From Limnochordia bacterium (lineage in GTDB: Bacteria; Bacillota; Limnochordia; Darwinibacteriales; B1SED10-159): a DNA stretch of 8,050 bases. The notes below the pieces were generated by a model. The model was not told the DNA's origin. It saw nothing but the letters and a program-made list of their open reading frames with translations, and did not search any database. The DNA lies in contig SLOZ01000235.1 of assembly GCA_007132255.1 (NCBI GenBank), positions 1-8,050 of the forward strand, given 5' to 3'. Made by a program: the position numbers and the translations under genes. Positions 6,741-8,050 of the stretch are shown here, piece after piece (position 1 is the stretch's first letter; every line of letters begins with the position of its first letter).

Positions 6741-7112
6741 GGCGGATCCTGGATCTGCAGTAGACGGTTTTTGGGCCTCCCTCTGCGTGTCAAATGAAGC
6801 AACACAGCAAGGCAGCAACACGGGGTTCGGCGATGTACAGAGGTCAAGATATGCAGCGGGTATTCGCAGCACATTTCCATCCAGTCAGCCTGCGTTTCGC
6901 TGGAGATTGCTCCCTCTCTTTATCCCATGAGGGAGCGGGTTCATCGGTAGAGAGAAGCTTTGGTCACGTTATCAGGCGGGCACACAATGGCCGCCACCCA
7001 GAGCGCCTTCTCATTGTGTAAATCAAGGTTCCAACAAATTGGTGCAAAATCCGTTTATTGACCGTTATTGTTTACCTAAGGCTCTTTCAGACCATCTCTA
7101 TAAAAACACACT
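6741..7112. other. Gene-less region with two perfect inverted repeats
   Basis: I find no credible gene here: the short frames on both strands match nothing I recognise and have no convincing ribosome binding site. Two perfect 8-bp inverted repeats stand out. GCTCCCTC (6909-6916) pairs with GAGGGAGC (6929-6936) around a 12-base loop. ACACAATG (6982-6989) pairs with CATTGTGT (7012-7019) around a 22-base loop. Composition shifts from GC-rich before 7020 to AT-rich after it, which may mark an old junction. Possible contents are a decayed mobile element or a structured RNA. Confidence 0.4.
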
Positions 7113-7145
7113 AAAAAATAGGACACCTCCGATGGAGTGTCCTTT
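7113..7145 (-). terminator. Terminator-like hairpin, stronger for minus-strand transcripts
   Basis: AGGACAC (7120-7126) pairs with GTGTCCT (7137-7143); the helix continues through TCC/GGA (7128-7130 with 7134-7136) past a bulged C to a GAT loop. On the plus strand only TTT follows. On the minus strand the stem is followed by TATTTTTT (complement of 7113-7120), a much better U-tract. No minus-strand gene is recognised upstream of it, so it either ends an unknown minus-strand transcript, works in both directions to insulate the toxin-antitoxin module, or belongs to a mobile-element end. Confidence 0.6.
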
Positions 7146-7157
7146 AAAATAGAGCGA

Positions 7158-7216
7158 ATGTAGGTCTGAGTTAGGTATCTGCGAACTTCCCGGATGCAGC
7201 TGGAACTGTCCTACAT
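7158..7216. repeat. Nested inverted repeat
   Basis: ATGTAGG (7158-7164) is perfectly complementary to CCTACAT (7210-7216). Inside lie AGTT/AACT (7169-7172 with 7204-7207) and CTGC/GCAG (7179-7182 with 7196-7199), so the segment can fold as one long interrupted stem. It sits between the 7113-7145 hairpin and the toxin-antitoxin promoter. It could be part of a small RNA or a relic; no family is recognised. Confidence 0.3.
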
Positions 7217-7308
7217 GGGCACGAAGTGGGCTCGTGATTCAGACGTTATCGGAAATGCCAGTCCATGCCCTCGTCCGTACATTTAGGAGTGTCTATTTTT
7301 TCAGAATA

Positions 7309-7317
7309 TGATATACT
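7309..7317 (+). promoter_or_regulatory. Extended -10 promoter of the toxin-antitoxin operon
   Basis: TGATATACT (7309-7317) is an extended -10 element (TG, one base, then TATACT). The -35 position 17 bases upstream (7289-7294, GTGTCT) is poor, which fits an extended -10 promoter. It lies 37 bases before the antitoxin ATG. The antitoxin, being AbrB-like, may bind here and repress its own operon, as is usual for such modules. Confidence 0.6.
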
Positions 7318-7354
7318 ATCAGTAAGAAAAGTAAGGAATTCTGGAGGGGTAGAC

Positions 7355-7630
7355 ATGGAATTAGCTAGAATTACGGCAAAAGGCCAGATTACCATTCCTA
7401 TTGAGATTAGAAAAAGGTTGAATCTTAAGGAAGGCGACAAAGTTATGTTTATTGAAGAAGAGGGTAGAATCATTTTTGCTAATGCAGCTAAACTGGCATT
7501 TCGAGAAATTCAAGATGAAATGATTGGGGAAGCCGAAATGGCTGGTTTGGTATCTGAAGACGCTGTTAACCAATATGTCAAAGAAATTCGGAAGGATATC
7601 TGGGAGAAGAAATATGAGAGTGATGATTGA
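7355..7630 (+). CDS. AbrB/MazE/SpoVT-family antitoxin
   Basis: This 91-residue DNA-binding antitoxin has the SpoVT-AbrB swapped-hairpin fold at its N-terminus (residues 1-47: ARITAKGQITIPIEIRKRL, then LKEGDKVMF). The acidic, helical C-terminal half (48-91) is the part expected to wrap around and inhibit the toxin. The ATG at 7355 is chosen because GGAGGGG (7343-7349) lies 5 bases upstream; an earlier in-frame ATG at 7265 would place the promoter inside the gene and adds 30 unconserved residues. The gene overlaps the PIN toxin by 17 bases, indicating translational coupling. Base composition is clearly more AT-rich than in the CotH and creatininase genes, a sign of horizontal acquisition. Confidence 0.92.
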   Translation: MELARITAKGQITIPIEIRKRLNLKEGDKVMFIEEEGRIIFANAAKLAFREIQDEMIGEAEMAGLVSEDAVNQYVKEIRKDIWEKKYESDD

Positions 7631-8012
7631 CACCAACGTTCTAGTTTCAGCACTCTTGTTCCCGAGTTCTCAGATGTCGGAACTCCTTGATAAGCTGATA
7701 GATGAACATGAAATTGTACTCTGCTCTCATATAATTGATGAACTACATCGAGTTTTTGACGACAAGTTTCATCACAAAAAGAAGGTTCTTGAGCGTTTTC
7801 CTACAAAGTGTCCTTTTGAATATTTCTATACTCCCCTAGCTATCGATGCTGAATATTATCCGAATATTAGGGATAAAGACGATTTGCCTATCTTGGTTTC
7901 GGCCATTTTAGCGGATGTCGACGTAATTCTAACAGGGGACAACGATTATTTCTCTGTTGAGATGGATAGACCCGAAGTGTTGAGACCCGTGGATTTTCTT
8001 ATCAAATACTGA
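7614..8012 (+). CDS. PIN-domain toxin ribonuclease (COG1569-like)
   Basis: This 132-residue protein is a PIN-domain nuclease, the toxin of the pair, expected to cleave RNA in the cytosol with Mg or Mn. The acidic active-site residues are visible: Asp6 in MIDTNVLVSALLFP, Glu43 in HIIDELHRV, Asp90 in RDKDDLPILVSAI and Asp109/Asp111 in LTGDNDYF. The start at 7614 is supported by GGGAG (7602-7606) at 7 bases and by the family N-terminus; it lies inside the antitoxin gene. An in-frame TTG further upstream (7524) would add 30 residues that merely shadow the antitoxin. The length is normal and no disruption is seen, so the toxin should be functional. The RNA target is unknown. Confidence 0.92.
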   Translation: MRVMIDTNVLVSALLFPSSQMSELLDKLIDEHEIVLCSHIIDELHRVFDDKFHHKKKVLERFPTKCPFEYFYTPLAIDAEYYPNIRDKDDLPILVSAILADVDVILTGDNDYFSVEMDRPEVLRPVDFLIKY

Positions 8013-8031
8013 TCTAGAAATCGATTGATCA

Positions 8032-8049
8032 AGTGCCCTCCTGAGCACT
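8032..8049 (+). terminator. Hairpin after the toxin gene, cut by the window edge
   Basis: AGTGC (8032-8036) pairs with GCACT (8045-8049) around an 8-base loop, 20 bases after the toxin stop. It may be the stem of the operon terminator; the window ends before a U-tract could be seen. Confidence 0.3.
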
Positions 8050-8050
8050 A

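Noticed and set aside
6679..7021. Two overlapping plus-strand frames of about 80 codons as small genes.
   Set aside because: No ribosome binding sites of note, odd composition, no recognisable domain, and they overlap the inverted repeats.
7265..7354. Longer antitoxin start at ATG 7265.
   Set aside because: It would include the extended -10 promoter at 7309-7317 and ignore the strong GGAGGGG site at 7343-7349.
1..8050. CRISPR array, tRNA or rRNA genes.
   Set aside because: No regularly spaced repeats and no cloverleaf or rRNA-like sequence were seen on reading both strands.

Overview
The window looks like a chromosomal piece of an anaerobic, spore-forming Bacillota (Clostridia-like) genome of moderate GC. 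Support comes from strong purine-rich ribosome binding sites (AGGAGG, GGAGGGG, AAAGGGGG), a SigZ-type sigma factor, an ArsM arsenite methyltransferase, a ferredoxin-type aldo/keto reductase and a large secreted CotH-family protein. All recognisable genes lie on the plus strand. The exact taxon cannot be read from the sequence.

Layout: (1) 1-266, the 3' part of a SigZ-like ECF sigma factor with a cysteine-rich tail, followed 157 bases later by arsM (424-1206); together they look like an arsenic or thiol-stress locus. (2) 1335-2462, an aldo/keto reductase with two C-terminal [4Fe-4S] motifs, closed by a good intrinsic terminator. (3) 2531-3208, a stretch without an intact gene. It appears to hold a remnant of an IscB/IsrB-type (HEARO) element: a stem-rich region like an omega RNA, then a decayed ORF with the PLMP/RRXRR N-terminal domain, a scar of the RuvC-I motif and the arginine-rich bridge-helix motif. 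(4) 3318-5810, a secreted lamin-tail/CotH-kinase protein, followed by a creatininase-family amidohydrolase (5889-6695), possibly in one transcription unit. (5) 6696-7354, about 660 bases without a recognisable gene. It holds several perfect inverted repeats and a bidirectional terminator-like hairpin whose better U-tract faces the minus strand. (6) 7355-8012, an AT-richer AbrB/MazE-type antitoxin and PIN-domain toxin overlapping by 17 bases, behind an extended -10 promoter; probably acquired horizontally.

The most interesting part is region 3. No intact new system is visible, but the relic of an RNA-guided nuclease ancestor (OMEGA family) next to its probable structured RNA is easy to miss, because the ORF has lost its ATG (now ATA) and carries compensating frameshifts. 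Region 5 is the second place worth a look.
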